Of a stretch of 64,000 nt of DNA, positions 12,322 through 25,918 are shown piece after piece. The number at the start of each line of letters is the position of its first letter. Position 1 is the first letter of the stretch. Location of the stretch: the NCBI GenBank assembly GCA_950295325.1, contig OX485807.1, positions 19,565,666 to 19,629,665 on the forward strand, given 5' to 3'. The position numbers were made by a program, and so were the translations under genes. This DNA comes from Polytrichum commune (Eukaryota > Streptophyta > Polytrichopsida > Polytrichales > Polytrichaceae). The notes under the pieces are model-generated. The model was given only the letters and a program-made list of their open reading frames with translations, had not been told where the DNA came from and ran no database searches.

Positions 12322-13798
12322 TGTGTAGCATTGTGTCTAAGCATCCAACATGGGTGTTAGTTTTAGGTCACCTATATTTGAAACTTTAAACCCTTATAAC
12401 TTTTGGAGAAGATGTCCAAACGATATGCTCTTTAGTGCATTTGAACCCTCTTGATCGTGCAAAACACAAAATATACACAATTAACAAGTGCACTAGAAAA
12501 AAGACTATGCTTGTCATTTATTCTATCAATTTTAGACATACTTAGCTCCTCGGGGGGGGGGGGTCACTGGCAAAAATCGTAGAAACAACAAGCTATAAAT
12601 AATAATGTCTAATACATTCATTATAGATAAAATTTGCAAAAAAAAACATACATATAATATAGGGGGTTCTTAAATAATGAAACATGTTTACATGTAAAGT
12701 ACCATCACATATAATGGCCTCTTTTATCTAGTCAGTACATGTAAAATAATGTGGAAACAACGACTAAGGGTAGGGGGTCTAGGGTAGGGTTTGTGCTAGT
12801 GGATGTAAAGAGGTAGTATTTTGTTGAAAAAGCTTGGATGAATGACTTCGCAGGCTGGTTGGTTTGAATGTTACTAAACCTACGTATTCAGCATGGAGTC
12901 CATGTTCTCTACCTACGTGCTAGGAGGGAAAATTCTAGCACGTTGTTTGAATACAAGTAAAATAAGGTACTTTTAAATGATTCCCCTCAAAGTTTATGAT
13001 TACTGATTGGGTGTATTATAATACAAGCATTTACCTTTATTTTGAAAAATACCTTATCTTATAATCTAATATGCAAGGCAAATAGCCCCGCAATAAATAG
13101 GTTTGAGCGCATGTGTATGCATGAACATAGGAGCGAGTGACCCCCCACCCCCCCCCCCCCGGGTGACCTTACCTCATATAGAAATGTGTTTATATTAGTG
13201 AATTGCATCTACAGAGTTATTTAACCTTATAGTATAGTGGACTAAAAGACTTTTACAGTACATTCACAATATATGCCAATGGGGAACTTGAGAGAATCAT
13301 CCCACAAACACGTCTTAGAACTATACGTAGCCTAATGCTTGTTGAGGCATATTTTAACTTCTAAAGGTATTTTGAAAAAATACCTAAAGGAAAAGCGAGA
13401 GAAAAAAACATCTTAAAAAACATGTCATAGCATTTTTTTATGTGGGATGGGGGTTGCACCGTCTAATGAGACCATGTGCCCGGACTAGGACTAACCAACA
13501 AACAAGTGAATTGTGCAACGACCCCCTCGCCCCATCAATGGTACTCTAGGCCATGCAACTTTTTGGGGTTTCACTTGTCCTAACCCAATTTCAAGGTTGA
13601 GGGGGGAGGGGGATGGAATCGTGAATGTGAGCATGTTCTCCCACCCTAGTCATGTATTACCAAGTTGTAGGATACGTGTATTGCCTTCCTTTTGCAAGGT
13701 GGGCTATAAGGGTCCAAGGGGAATAGTTGACAATTTAGTTTGTAGAGGGAGGTGGGTAGAAGAGGTTATGGTGGAGGATTCACGGGTGATTGATGTAC

Positions 13799-14723
13799 CT
13801 CTACACTAAATATGATATTTAGTGTTACCAATTCTAATTGTCTTGCTCAATACTAATTTTGAGCCATGGTGTACTGCCACCAACAATAAATGTTAACCCA
13901 ACATTATTTGTCATTCCTTGTAAGTATTTCCGGGGATTATAGATTTGCAATCACTGTCACTTAGTATGTGATTTTTCGACCAAATTTCAAACATCCATGA
14001 CAACATTTTATCACAAGTTGCTGACAAGAGAAGGTAGGGATTTGGCCAATGGATGAACTCGTCCATCATCCATGACAATATTTGTGCAATTTTTAATAAG
14101 AAGTGTCACCCAAACAATTACCATAGTGACATTAAATACAATACGACACTAAGTATCATATTTAGTGTAGTTCTCGTTTGTTTAGGATCAAGTAAGGTCG
14201 AGACATCTATAACCGATAAATTGAGAAAGTTTGCATGTGTTGGGGAGGAGTAATAGCGGGGAATTGTTTTCCTTATGAAGAGAAACAAATTCTAAGCGGA
14301 TTGCCCCAAAAAGCATTTCATGACTATTTCTATCAAATATTCATGAAATATTTCATACAAATTTCTACTCGTATCTACAAATTTGAGAACGGTAAAGTTA
14401 GTGTAACACAAGTATGGATTCGGTAGATCAAAATTTGCAGGAAATCCATGTCAATTATCGAAACAAAAATTTGGTATATTTTGTATCCTAACATTCTAGT
14501 AATGTAATATATTCATGGATGGTTGAGATTTGAATTAGAGATCACATACAAAGTGATAGTATTCGGATTTACATTGTGAATCTATGATGCCCTCACTTTA
14601 CAAGGCATGACACATAATGCTAGGTTTTCGTTTAGTGTTGATGGCACTACACTGGCGGTTCCCAATTAGTGTTGACCAAGACAAATAGAATTGGTGACAC
14701 TAAACTCAATATATAGTGTAGTG
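13799..14723. mobile_element. Long-TIR non-autonomous element, copy B
   Basis: Counterpart of 2866-3791. Its left tip holds a perfect palindrome, CACTAAATAT-G-ATATTTAGTG (13804-13824), better preserved than in copy A. The right tip ends TATAGTGTAGTG. No coding capacity. Confidence 0.6.
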
Positions 14724-14941
14724 AATCTGTTGGCTCGTAGTGTGGCCTTGAAGTGGACGGGTTTGTTATGTTGGGCTATTCTCAGTCTTTCGATAGATTT
14801 AGTTATGGATGTAGAGAGGAGGTGGGTTACCCAATTTCACATAGTAGATCTTGGCCAATTGGGCTAAAATTTTGTATGGGTGAACTAATTGGCATTTGAA
14901 AAACATCTACCATGTTCATCCATTTAATTGACATTTTGAGC

Positions 14942-15838
14942 TCATTGGAGGCATCATTTAGGGTCGGGGCGTTGCAAGCATTGAGAACAACCAAGCACAT
15001 TTTAGGTGAATTGTTGATTTGTTTTCCGGAGTGGATTGGTATTGAGATGATGAAGAGATTCCTCATTGCCTCTTACAAAATCAATAGGGAAGCTGTTACA
15101 TCTTCAAGTCCAAATCAAAGTTACCATTTTGCCCATTTCTTACCACTGCGGCATTGCCTTTCCAATTATTATAATCTACCTAAGATTTACACCTACATGG
15201 CCACAAAATAAATTATGAATTTTATACACTACGAACAACTCACATTTGTATGGTTACATGCCACTTAATATGCACCGATCTCCATCACAATACTTCTAAA
15301 CCCAAGTCACCAAGTTAACATGTTTCAACCCCAAAATGCAAAAATGCATTTAGGGACTTAGGCTTGTTACCAAATCTAAATTGATGGCCGTTTACGGTAT
15401 CCCTTGGCCCTTTGCTTTAGTGAGTATCATTGTGTAGTGAGTTACATTTTCACTTAAATCGTGTCCATTAAACTTCTCTTCTACAACATAGCATAGCATT
15501 CTTGTTTTCATGGCCTTTGGGAACATCTTAGCCTTTCAATAGCAATATTTTAGATATTATGCTCACGCCTCAGGTTGTGTACACCTTAAAACCTTACATG
15601 TGGCATTCTGGAGAGGGAGCAGACGTGGGATATGACATGAAGAAACATAAAAGCATGCAGGCATTGATAAAGTATCATGCAACTCTCTATGATCCTACAC
15701 TCAAACAAAGCACAACTCCTAAACAAACGACCATGATTCAAATTCCAATGACTAGATGTATTAATAGGTGACTGCAATACAGTAAATATTTGGAGGAATA
15801 ATCATATACCATTTTGCTTGTACGCATGACAGACGTAT
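14942..15838 (-). pseudogene. PRP43 relic: 3' flank plus end of exon 4, copy B
   Basis: Counterpart of 4010-4912. It is similar to 47757-48480 and then to 50245-50400 of the intact PRP43 locus. The end of exon 4 is recognisable on the minus strand near 15805-15836. Exons 5-7 are absent. Confidence 0.75.
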
Positions 15839-18800
15839 AATAAGCTCTCCAATTGTGTAATTTTTACCACCTTCATTAATTGTCAACATGACACTATTTG
15901 GGTTAACACAAGTAGTTCTTCCAAGTAAATCACTTCTTTACATTCTAGCTTAAGTTGCAAGGATTGAGAAATGAGGTTTGAAATAAGGAACAAGGCGGCA
16001 ACTCATTGCATGTGGAAGACCTCTCCATGTTCATTATGATGAATTAATATTATAATATTGTAAATTTACACATAGAAATGTTTTAATACTAAAAAAATTC
16101 ATCATATGTAACTTATGTTCCAAATTGTGGATATAACATATGTATATAAATATTCTAATAGATAAATATTTAAAGATTCTTAAAGTAACATTCTATCAAT
16201 TTGTTCATAACCGAGGCCCTATGCATATTTATAAGTGATTCCAATGATAAATTGGAGTTCATTACACTTTCTAGACTCGAGCTAGACTCTTTCTTAGTCC
16301 AAATTTATATGGGAATTTGTTGTGACACTAATTGAAATCATCTTGACAATTAGTGCAACCTATATACATGGCATGCTTCAATTTTAAGGTAGTACTGTAA
16401 GTCATAGGAATGCACTTGTGCTTTTAAACACCATAAATAGTGTCGCATCTCATTGCTTAACTTAGTCGGAGGTGCGGCCAGGCTTGAAAGGAAGAGCAAA
16501 GTGGACATTGTCACATTTGTAAGTAATTTGCCACTACACTAAATAGGATTTTTAGTGTTTGATACACTAAATACGAACGCATACATTAAATACCAATAAC
16601 CCTATGAAAGTAAGTAACATTAAATGTAAACTCAAATACTAAATATCGATTATGGTAATATGTGGAAGTTACATGTTTGAATTTAGTGCTAGTAAGGATA
16701 TGAAAAAATAATAATAATGATAATGATAAAAGGAGAATTTCAACATATCTTCTAGCATATCTTCTAACATTAATTGTCAAGGAATTGAAAATTAATGTTG
16801 AGCAGGGTAGGGTGGTAACAACTTTAAACATAATCAAACACTACACATCCTATTTAGTGCAGTGTACCTAGTGAGTACATTTTGAATGCGCATTGGAAAT
16901 CATTCCCTTAGTGCTATGTGCATGAATTGAGGGGTGGATTGGCTTTCGGGGGGGATGTGTAGAAGGTAGAGCATTAGATTGCTTGTAGTCAATAAAAATG
17001 TAATGAAAGAGGCATGAGAAAGAATAAGGTTAGGATAAGGCTATAATAACGCTAGTCCGAAGAGGGATAAGAGTTATCCCATATTGTTTGTATGAACCAA
17101 TGAAGCGAAGAAAAACAATAAAAGGCAAAGCAAGGAGAGCATGAGATCATCTCACTCCACACATTGTTCATCTGCCTTTGTGTATGTCTATATGCATGTG
17201 CAATCTTATCTCTAGTCTTATTGATATCGAATAGGATGGGCCACAACAATCCAAACCCAAGGGCCACCAACTTTTGAAATTGACACTGGCACATGTGACC
17301 TAAGTTATACCAAATAATGTCCATGTCAATTGACGTAAGGTGGCCATGCATCTCCTAAATTGCGAACCACAACAAGCTCTAAGGGCGCACTTCCATGGGC
17401 TGGGGAAGTCAATGAATAATACTAGGTAACCAAAAAGTTTGGACACCCCTCTACATGGAGGTGTGTGTTAAGACAAAATTTTAATGGTTTGTATGATAAT
17501 TAAAGTTTGAAAGGGGGCGGGGAGGGGGGGAAGGTGACCACCTCTCTATCCTAGAAACTGGAAATCGACTTTCATGTTAGTGATAATAACTTGGTTTCCA
17601 CAAACATGTTGATGCAAGAGTTGAGATTGTTTCATTTACATTGATCGTTTTGATGTGAGTTCCCAAGTTCTTAGTATTCAAGGCTTTGTCCAAAGCCTTG
17701 CTAATTTTTGGATTAATTTTTTGTATTTCTAGCATCTCTAGTTACAAAGTTCAATCAATCTAGTAACGCAACCTCCAAAATGGGTAAAAGTGAGGATAAT
17801 CACATTCCAACTTGCATGTTGGACAACTAGGCAAATCTATTCCCTCACGTGTTGGTCACCCTGCTCCACATGAAAGTGCTAGGGCACCAAGATGCTTGAA
17901 AATATTGGTGAAAGCTTCATTGATGTTGGCAAATTCTATTTTGCTTCGCCATAATGACCAACACACAACATCGTGCCCTAAGTAAATTACACTGATATGT
18001 GCAATTAGGTTGCCCCATGCTAATATATCAACAGTCCACATTATTTTGAATATTCACTACCATAGTATCAAAATACAACAAATATTATTTCATGGTGGTT
18101 GCTATACGGATGAACTTCCAAAGTTATAGGTTTTGTAATTTGAGTTCGACTCAACGTAATTTGCATGGGTAAAAGGGCAACCTATTCACGAAGGCAACCA
18201 AATTGCACATATTAGTATACAATGGGTTTTGGGCCCTCGAAGAAGGAGCAAATAGTCCTATGTACACTACTAGCATGGGCCTATGTTGTCCCGGCCCTTT
18301 GCACCTGTACATATGTCACACCACTCCCCTCACCTTTCTAGAACGATGGAGAACGGCCTCGCCGCCACCACCATATTGTCCATTATATATATCTCTCCCA
18401 CATTTCATGCATGCCTTGCAACTTATATATGATTTATTAAATCTAGCAAACATTGCAAAGCACCATGGAGGATCCATTGTAGAAGAAGAACTCCGGTCGC
18501 CGGATGAGGCCAAAGTGAATAGAGTGTATGTTCGTAAAACATCCGTGGCCACATCCTAACACTGTAATTTATATTGCAATCATTGTCTATTTGAAAGTGG
18601 AGCACATAGAGCATAGGAACATGTAAAGACTTGAAGGGAAGTCTATAGAATTGAAGATAGCACCTAAGAATATTACATAACTTTATGGGGTTCAAATCAA
18701 ATATTGAAACTACACATAAGAAATAAGAAAACTAACTTATGGTGTTGATTATCATTAACAAGTTTCTTCACAATTGCACATGGGTGACACATCATTGACA

Positions 18801-19891
18801 CATACACAAAACATGTGTAAGTAGAAAAAAAAATCCTACTACTAATTGATCATTGTAGAATTCAAATAGTCGAGCCACACCACTTAGTTAAGAGATTTAG
18901 CTAATTTACGCGTTAATAAAGGTTAGCTAACCAAATTCCTAGCTAACTAAAATCATGGCCACACCACCTAGTTAGGAGAATTAGCTAACATTTTGAGTTA
19001 ATGAAATCAAGTAATTCATACGCTAACATATCGCACGGCTGCACATCTCAGTTACCCCTAACCAAAGGGTTGACTGACCAAAGTTTTGCTCTACTTGTTT
19101 TGATGCTAATTATCATATATTGTCATTTTGTGGCCCAAACCATTTATGTTTCAATCTGATTATAATACAATACGAAGTCATGGAGGTCGTAGAATTATGT
19201 GATTCCAGTATGTAATTCCATAAAAGGGTGTAATTTGCTTAACGTCCATCTACCTTGTAGCTGCCCAATTGCACATCCCGGTTAAGGCTCCAATTAGAGT
19301 AAGTAACCACTCAAATTAGTTATATTGTGCATGTATTGCCTAGGTAAGAGACTTGGCCAACATGTTCGAGAGCTAATCTATCTCAGGGCCACACCACCTT
19401 GTTAAAATCAAGGTTTAAATAAAAGTCATCAAAGTAGAAATTAGCTAACTTTTGAGAACTTGCTTTTGTGAAGAAACGTTACCTCACTCATACCCCTAAT
19501 GCTAACCAACTTTTACAAATGAGTAGCCCAAGTTTTTGTCTTGAATGCCCACCTCTTATTTTCCATTATGCTACGAGGTGGACCACAATATTCCTTACAT
19601 CATCCTATATTAACTTACATTGTAAAATTATCATACATGTTAAAATTATAAAATATTTACACATAAAATAAAATAAAATATCAAATCAATCTTCAAACTT
19701 ATAAATTAATATTTAATCATAATTATAGTATTTTATACTATTTTAATAATAATGAAACATCAATTGTTTGGGCCACATAATTATAATGCATCATAATTAA
19801 TGTCATGTTAAAAACTGGGGCAAGTTGACCAAGCATTAGTCAACCAACCTTTGGTTAGTGGTAACCAAAGGTTATGCAGCTATGTGATCAG
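15839..19891. other. Non-coding part of duplication copy B
   Basis: It holds the MITE at 16532-16864 and otherwise only sequence shared with copy A, plus about 700 bases of AT-rich unique sequence (19180-19890). Short conserved frames such as 18203-18559 have no recognisable family. I see no gene. Confidence 0.6.
16532..16864. mobile_element. 333-bp MITE with palindromic termini, uninterrupted copy
   Basis: This is the same element as 5611-6888 but without the nested insertion; the undisturbed site is AAATATCGATTATGG at 16641-16655. The ends are CACTACACTAAATAGGAT and, reverse-complemented, CACTGCACTAAATAGGATGT. Confidence 0.72.
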
Positions 19892-20430
<539 letters not shown>

Positions 20431-21103
20431 CCGTTTAAGGTATTTATTGTCACATACACTATTTGCAAAGGGCCTAAACTAGATGCCTAGAGGTCTTAAA
20501 TTGTCATGTCCGCTAATTGCCAATATGATTCCATTGGTCAACATAGATGAATTCTTTACGTGAAAAATATCTACATTGTGACATTTAGAGTAGCTCGCAC
20601 ATTGCGATACCTTAGATGATAGTCTTGCGTTTAGTATACAAGGTTAATATGTTTTTGAGCATACTCATAGCGACTGTCATGAGGTGACGCTCTGGTGAAG
20701 TTGTTAATCGTGAGTGTAACCTAGGAAATGCCTCATAATAGGGTAAGTGAGTCTCTTACGCATGTGATCTTAAGTACCATGAAAGGTGGACCACCTTCTT
20801 AAGGAGGGCAAATTGGCTTGCGCCTATCTCACCCTGGGGCAAGTCCCTAGGTCCCCACATAGTTGGCTAGAAATATCCAATGAACTCAGACACACCCACT
20901 ATGCTTGGGTGGGTCGTAGGGGTAGCGTGTGGCACAAAATGATGTGCTAGGAATGTCATTGGTCCTAATACTTTGTGGATTTTAGATTGCTTAACCTCTA
21001 AATTTCTAGGAAATGTAAATTAAGCCCCTGCCTTGGGTGAAGATGAGGTTTGCACAATATTATAGCCATATGTCCTAGCTTTGCACATTGCCATGATATT
21101 TTG

Positions 21104-22939
21104 TAACAAATTTAATATTCCGAGACATCCTTAGACGAGGCCCCACAAAAGGTTCATTTATATCATTGGGAGCAAACACATAAAAATGAACAGTCTTTGA
21201 TCCTTGCACTCATTTGTTGTAAGTGAGTTCACCACTTGTTAATGTCATAGCACGTGGGAGGGAACATGAGAGAACATAAAGGGAACCGCATTGAACATGA
21301 ACATTTATTGCACTCTATGTCACATAAAGTACCCATACGTTTATTATAAGCCTACTTGATATGCTTTCTAAACCCAATGCTTCCAAAATCGAAAGGAGCC
21401 TAAGTTCATTAATGATTGTATGAAGCTTTACAATGAATGATCATAAAAAAAAAATTGGATGTTTCTGCATGATTCCCTCGTTAATCTCACTTGCATTCCT
21501 AGTGCTCCTTGCACTAGAACTAGTAGATATAGCATTTTGTTCCAAAAAAGAATTTTTTTTTATAAATATGTTATAATTTTTTTAAAATATATAATAAAGT
21601 GGAAATTCATTTATCATGACCTCTGTGTAAATGATATAATGAAAATTCCAAAAAGAATGGGGAAAATGACTTAATTTGACCCTTTAAATAGTTATCATAA
21701 GTAAAGTTGCCAAATATGTGTTTCATGCAAGTGTTTCTTACACCGAAATAGATGGTTTTGTTCATTTTTTCCAACACATATGTGCATATAGATATGTTTA
21801 AGGTCATTATATGAAAATTCTAATTTAATATGTTGTTATGAGACTAGTCATATGTCACTTTCAACCACTTGCAAATCGTAACTGGTTTGTATAGGTGTTG
21901 AAAAATAATATATAGATATTCTAAAATACATGTTTTCTTCACTTTTATTTCACTCATTTGATGTTCATACTAGTGTACTATAAGAACAATATTTTGATAT
22001 TCATCGAAGAATCACACTTAAATTTAAGAGTAGTTACTTTCTAATGGCACCTCCAAATTTACATAGACCGAAACACTTTCTAGGTCCACTTTACCATGTT
22101 TGCACCCAATTATATCATACAATGTCATGAGGATTTTATAAAGTGAATTAAATTTCTAAAACCTTGTCGAATTGGTTAAACCCAACAAGTGGATTCTTCA
22201 TTGGAAACCTAAATGACGTACATAGGTCACCATGAAATCAAACGTCCTTTATTGGAGAAATTTATAAAAGTAAAAAACAAATATATGTGTATCAATGGCA
22301 TAGTAGAAAATAGACTCACGCATTCGTACTAAGTTTTCCACTTTAATGTGATGAATTCCTACACTAGACATATACAAATCATGAATTGGATATTCCTTTA
22401 TTTCAAATAAAATCCACTTTCACTTTGCAATGAGAAAATCGTTCTACATTTTTTCCATCCATAGCATGTAAGTGAATGATTACATCAAACAAACAAATAC
22501 AAGAGCACAATAACTAGTACACAATCTAAAGAGCAAAACTAGAGGGAGCCCACGAGTGCTCCAAAAGCATCTGATGTGTAAGCATCTAGAATCCAAATGC
22601 AAATCCTAACAAATAGGGAGATGGTAGTCATTGAAGTTTATCAATATATGTCAACAACATGTGAAAATGTGAATTGGATAAAACTAATATATTTATTGTC
22701 ATTGTTTTCTCTAAACCTTAGGGGCCCTTTTTGTACATATACCTTCAGTCTATTCTTCACAAAAATTTAAATGTCTAAAACAAACAAAGATCTCTCTCCT
22801 ATGCATGCTATGTATGTTGATACCTCCAAAAAGAAACCTTTTTTTTAGTTCATGTTAACTTTCGTACGTGGGATGCAAAGTTCATTTTTTTGACAATTAA
22901 CTAGTTGAATGCATGAACTAACCTTGAGAATATACTAAA
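21104..22939. other. Intergenic, nothing recognised
   Basis: AT-rich sequence between copy B and the 3' end of the NLR gene. I found no exon series, RNA gene or defined element. The few reading frames are under 75 codons and look like chance. Confidence 0.6.
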
Positions 22940-25918
22940 TTAGTATAAAATTTGAAGTCGGGAACTGTTTGTGAAGCATGGAAATTCTTTCAATGCCTCA
23001 CAATTCTTTATATCAAGCAATGCAAGGGACCCCAATGCTCCCATGGCATCCGGAAGCTGAGTGAGTGCCACACATGAATCAAGATAGAGCCGTTGAAGGG
23101 ACCTCAATGCTCCAATGCTCTCTGGAATCTCTTTCAACACCCGACAATACCCCAGATCGAAGTGTTGAAGGGACCCCAATCCTCCGATGCTCTCCGGAAG
23201 CTCTTTCAACACCCAACAACGGCTCAGATCGAGGTGTTGAAGGGACCCCAATCCTCCGATGCTCTCCGGAAGCTCTGTCAACGCCGTACAATGGCTCAGA
23301 TCGAGGTGTTGAAGGGACCCCAATCCTCCGATGCTCTCCGGAAGCTCTTTCAACTCCCAACACGATTCCAAATTGAGGTGTTGAAGGGACCCCAATCCTC
23401 CGATGCTCTCCGGAAGCTCTTTCAACATTATACACCAACTCATATTGAGGTGTTGAAGGGACCCCAATCCTCCGATGCTCTCCGGAAGCTCTTTCAACGC
23501 CTGACAATTCCTCAAATTGAGGTGTTGAAGGAACACCAATCCTCCGATGCTCTCCGGAAGCTCTTTCAACATTCTACACGCCCACATACTGAGGTGTTGA
23601 AGGGACCGCAATCCTCCGATGCTCTCTGGAAGCTCTTTCAACGCCAAACCAGCGTACAATTTGAGGTGTTGAAGGGACCCCAATCCTCCGATGCTCTCCG
23701 GAAACTCTTTCAACGCCCTACAATCGTTCAAATCGAGGTGTTGAAGTGACCGCAATCCTCGGATGCTTTCCGGAAGCTCTTTCAACGCCCCACAAGAGCT
23801 CAAATTGAGGTGTTGAAGGGACTCCAATCCTCCGATACTCTCCGGAAGCTCTTTCAACACCCAACAATAGGTTAGATCAAGGTGTTGAAGGGACCCCAAT
23901 CCTCCAATGCTCTCCGGAAGCTCTTTCAACGCCGAACAATATCTCAAATCGAGGTGTTGAAGGCACCCCAATCCTCCAATGCTCTCCGGAAGCTCTTTCA
24001 ACGCCGAACAATATCTCAAATCGAGGTGTTGAAGGCACCCCAATCCACCGATGCTCTCCGGAAGCTCTTTCAACTCCTCACAAAAGCTCAGATCGAGGCG
24101 TTGAAGTAACCTTAGCGTCCCAATGGTCGAAGGTATTTTTTTGAAACTTCTTTTTAGACGTAGTCGTATGTATTTAATGTTGGCCATATTTTCAAAGAAG
24201 CTCTCTTCCATGATACATCCTTGTACGCATGATCGTGACAATGGTGAAGAATCACTTATCATGCATATTGCCAACTCTGGAGCTATGAAGTTGTTGGGAA
24301 ACTTATTGATATTTTGGCCAACTAATGACATCCTCTTCACCTTCAATGGTTTCCCTAACCAAGTAGTTGGAAATTGCTTCAAATTATTCATCCCAGGCTT
24401 GAACAAATTCTCGCGTACAACCTCCTCACCTTCTTTTGTCATATGCATTGCAAGATCACGTAAAATGTCATGCATTTTGACACACTCCTTACCCCAAATT
24501 TTTTTGCAATCATCAACTAATGATCGCCTCCTAAGTTCATTCAAAGTAGAGCGCGCTTTATCCAAAGCATCCTCCGCATCAAGGTCCTCGCCAAACAAAT
24601 CTTCGGTAACCCACATATCAAATAATTCCTTTGCTCGTATTTTCGAATCTTCAGGATAGGCTGCAAAATATAAGAAACATCTTTTTGTGGGTTCGTCCAA
24701 TTGGTCATAGCTGATTCGGAGGCGATTGAAAAGTTCTTGTTCAATGTCAACCGTTGCATTGGACTTCCGTAGATCTTGCAATGTTGATCTCCATTCCGCA
24801 ATATCATCCTTACACTTCATTGTCGCCCCAATGACTTTCAAAGCCAACGGCAAGCCTTTGCATTCATTGCACACATCTTTAGCCAATTTCATCAATTCTT
24901 GGTTTGATGGAAGCCCATTTGTACCAAATGAATGTGCACAAAACAATATCCAACTATGCTCCTCTGAAAGTAATGAAAGAACCTCCACACTTGCATCAAT
25001 GCGGCGTGCAATCGACGAATCTCTTGTAGTGACCAATGTCACACTCCCCAATCCTCTTGCGATGTTCAACCATTCTACCATCTTTTTATACTCGTGCACA
25101 TTATCCCACACGTCATCCAATGTTAACAAAACTCTCCGATTTGAAAACTCATTCATCAAATGTGTGCGTTGGTCTTCAAGAGGTGTTTTGCAACTCATTT
25201 GGACACCTAGATACTCCCTCATCCGTACGTAAAGGGCGGAAACGGATGCATCACGTCCAACTGTGATCCAAAAGATGGATTTTTCCCCAAAACATTCTTG
25301 GATTTCTTTATTGTTGTTCACCATTTGTGCAACCAAGGTTTTCCCACATCCACCCATGCCTTGGATGGCAACACATCTACCACTTTGACTCACACTTTGC
25401 CTTTCAATGATTTTCGATTTCACTCTTTCAAAAAGATCCCTCATTCCAAGAACCACTTGGGGAACCTCTTGCACCATCACACTAGTGCCCATGTTGGATT
25501 TGCTAATACTCTCGAGTGTCAAAAATGCCATGGATGATATATTCACATTTTCCTCCATTTTTTTTTTTAGCTCCAATATTTGAGCCCCATATCTCACTTC
25601 ACGGATCCGCTCCCAATTAGACCCATCTCTACAATTCTCCAAAATCTCGTTGGCATCTTCAACACACTTTTGAAATGCATCCAACCAATTTTTCAATGCT
25701 TCCTCTGATTGATATTGATTGGATATTTGTGACAACATAGGTTTGATCTTCTCCAAATATTCTCTTAAAGATGCGCATTGTTCATGACAATGGTGAACAA
25801 ACTTCAATCCTTCAATCACCTTTGCAAGCAAGGTCCAAACGCCTCCAAAAGCGACACCAAATGCAGCACCTAGCGTTGCGTTCACAACATCTGGATTTCC
25901 CATCTGACATGCAAACAA
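22940..25918 (-). CDS. RPW8-like NB-ARC-LRR immune receptor (NLR), single exon
   Basis: An intracellular pathogen sensor of the plant NLR class, 992 residues from ATG 25918. An in-frame ATG at 25903 (MGNPDVV) is equally plausible as the start. Residues about 7-140 are helical with the C-x-W-x-C pattern of RPW8-like (CC-R) domains; this subtype call is moderate. The NB-ARC follows: P-loop GMGGCGKT (about 187-194), kinase 2 LLTLDDVW (about 264), RNBS-B SVTLVTTRD, GLPLAL (about 355), RNBS-D CFLYFAAYPED (about 414) and KMHD (about 481). All the nucleotide-binding motifs look intact. From about residue 600 there are 16 leucine-rich repeats of 24 residues built on LPESIGGLGSLQHL. No stop or frameshift interrupts it, so it is probably functional. 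The neighbours are repeats; no second NLR is present in the window. Confidence 0.95.
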   Translation of the reverse strand: MFACQMGNPDVVNATLGAAFGVAFGGVWTLLAKVIEGLKFVHHCHEQCASLREYLEKIKPMLSQISNQYQSEEALKNWLDAFQKCVEDANEILENCRDGSNWERIREVRYGAQILELKKKMEENVNISSMAFLTLESISKSNMGTSVMVQEVPQVVLGMRDLFERVKSKIIERQSVSQSGRCVAIQGMGGCGKTLVAQMVNNNKEIQECFGEKSIFWITVGRDASVSALYVRMREYLGVQMSCKTPLEDQRTHLMNEFSNRRVLLTLDDVWDNVHEYKKMVEWLNIARGLGSVTLVTTRDSSIARRIDASVEVLSLLSEEHSWILFCAHSFGTNGLPSNQELMKLAKDVCNECKGLPLALKVIGATMKCKDDIAEWRSTLQDLRKSNATVDIEQELFNRLRISYDQLDEPTKRCFLYFAAYPEDSKIRAKELFDMWVTEDLFGEDLDAEDALDKARSTLNELRRRSLVDDCKKIWGKECVKMHDILRDLAMHMTKEGEEVVRENLFKPGMNNLKQFPTTWLGKPLKVKRMSLVGQNINKFPNNFIAPELAICMISDSSPLSRSCVQGCIMEESFFENMANIKYIRLRLKRSFKKIPSTIGTLRLLQRLDLSFCEELKELPESIGGLGCLQHLDLRYCSALKELPESIGGLGCLQHLDLRYCSALKELPESIGGLGSLQHLDLTYCWVLKELPESIGGLESLQHLNLSSCGALKELPESIRGLRSLQHLDLNDCRALKEFPESIGGLGSLQHLKLYAGLALKELPESIGGLRSLQHLSMWACRMLKELPESIGGLVFLQHLNLRNCQALKELPESIGGLGSLQHLNMSWCIMLKELPESIGGLGSLQHLNLESCWELKELPESIGGLGSLQHLDLSHCTALTELPESIGGLGSLQHLDLSRCWVLKELPESIGGLGSLQHFDLGYCRVLKEIPESIGALRSLQRLYLDSCVALTQLPDAMGALGSLALLDIKNCEALKEFPCFTNSSRLQILY
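23061..24105 (-). repeat. 72-bp tandem array coding the LRRs
   Basis: About 15 consecutive 72-base units, each coding one 24-residue repeat. Units 23901-23972 and 23973-24044 are identical base for base. Variation is concentrated at the few residues between LQHL and LPES, the solvent-facing positions after the beta strand, and at a few framework sites. The pattern suggests recent expansion or gene conversion. The strong open frames on the opposite strand here are a by-product of the unit length being a multiple of three. Confidence 0.95.

Noticed and set aside
23065-23749. Long plus-strand frames opposite the NLR (103 and 218 codons) with regular repeats
   Set aside because: They are the antisense of the 72-bp LRR units, whose length is a multiple of three. 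The repeated translation is a by-product and shows no independent start or family.
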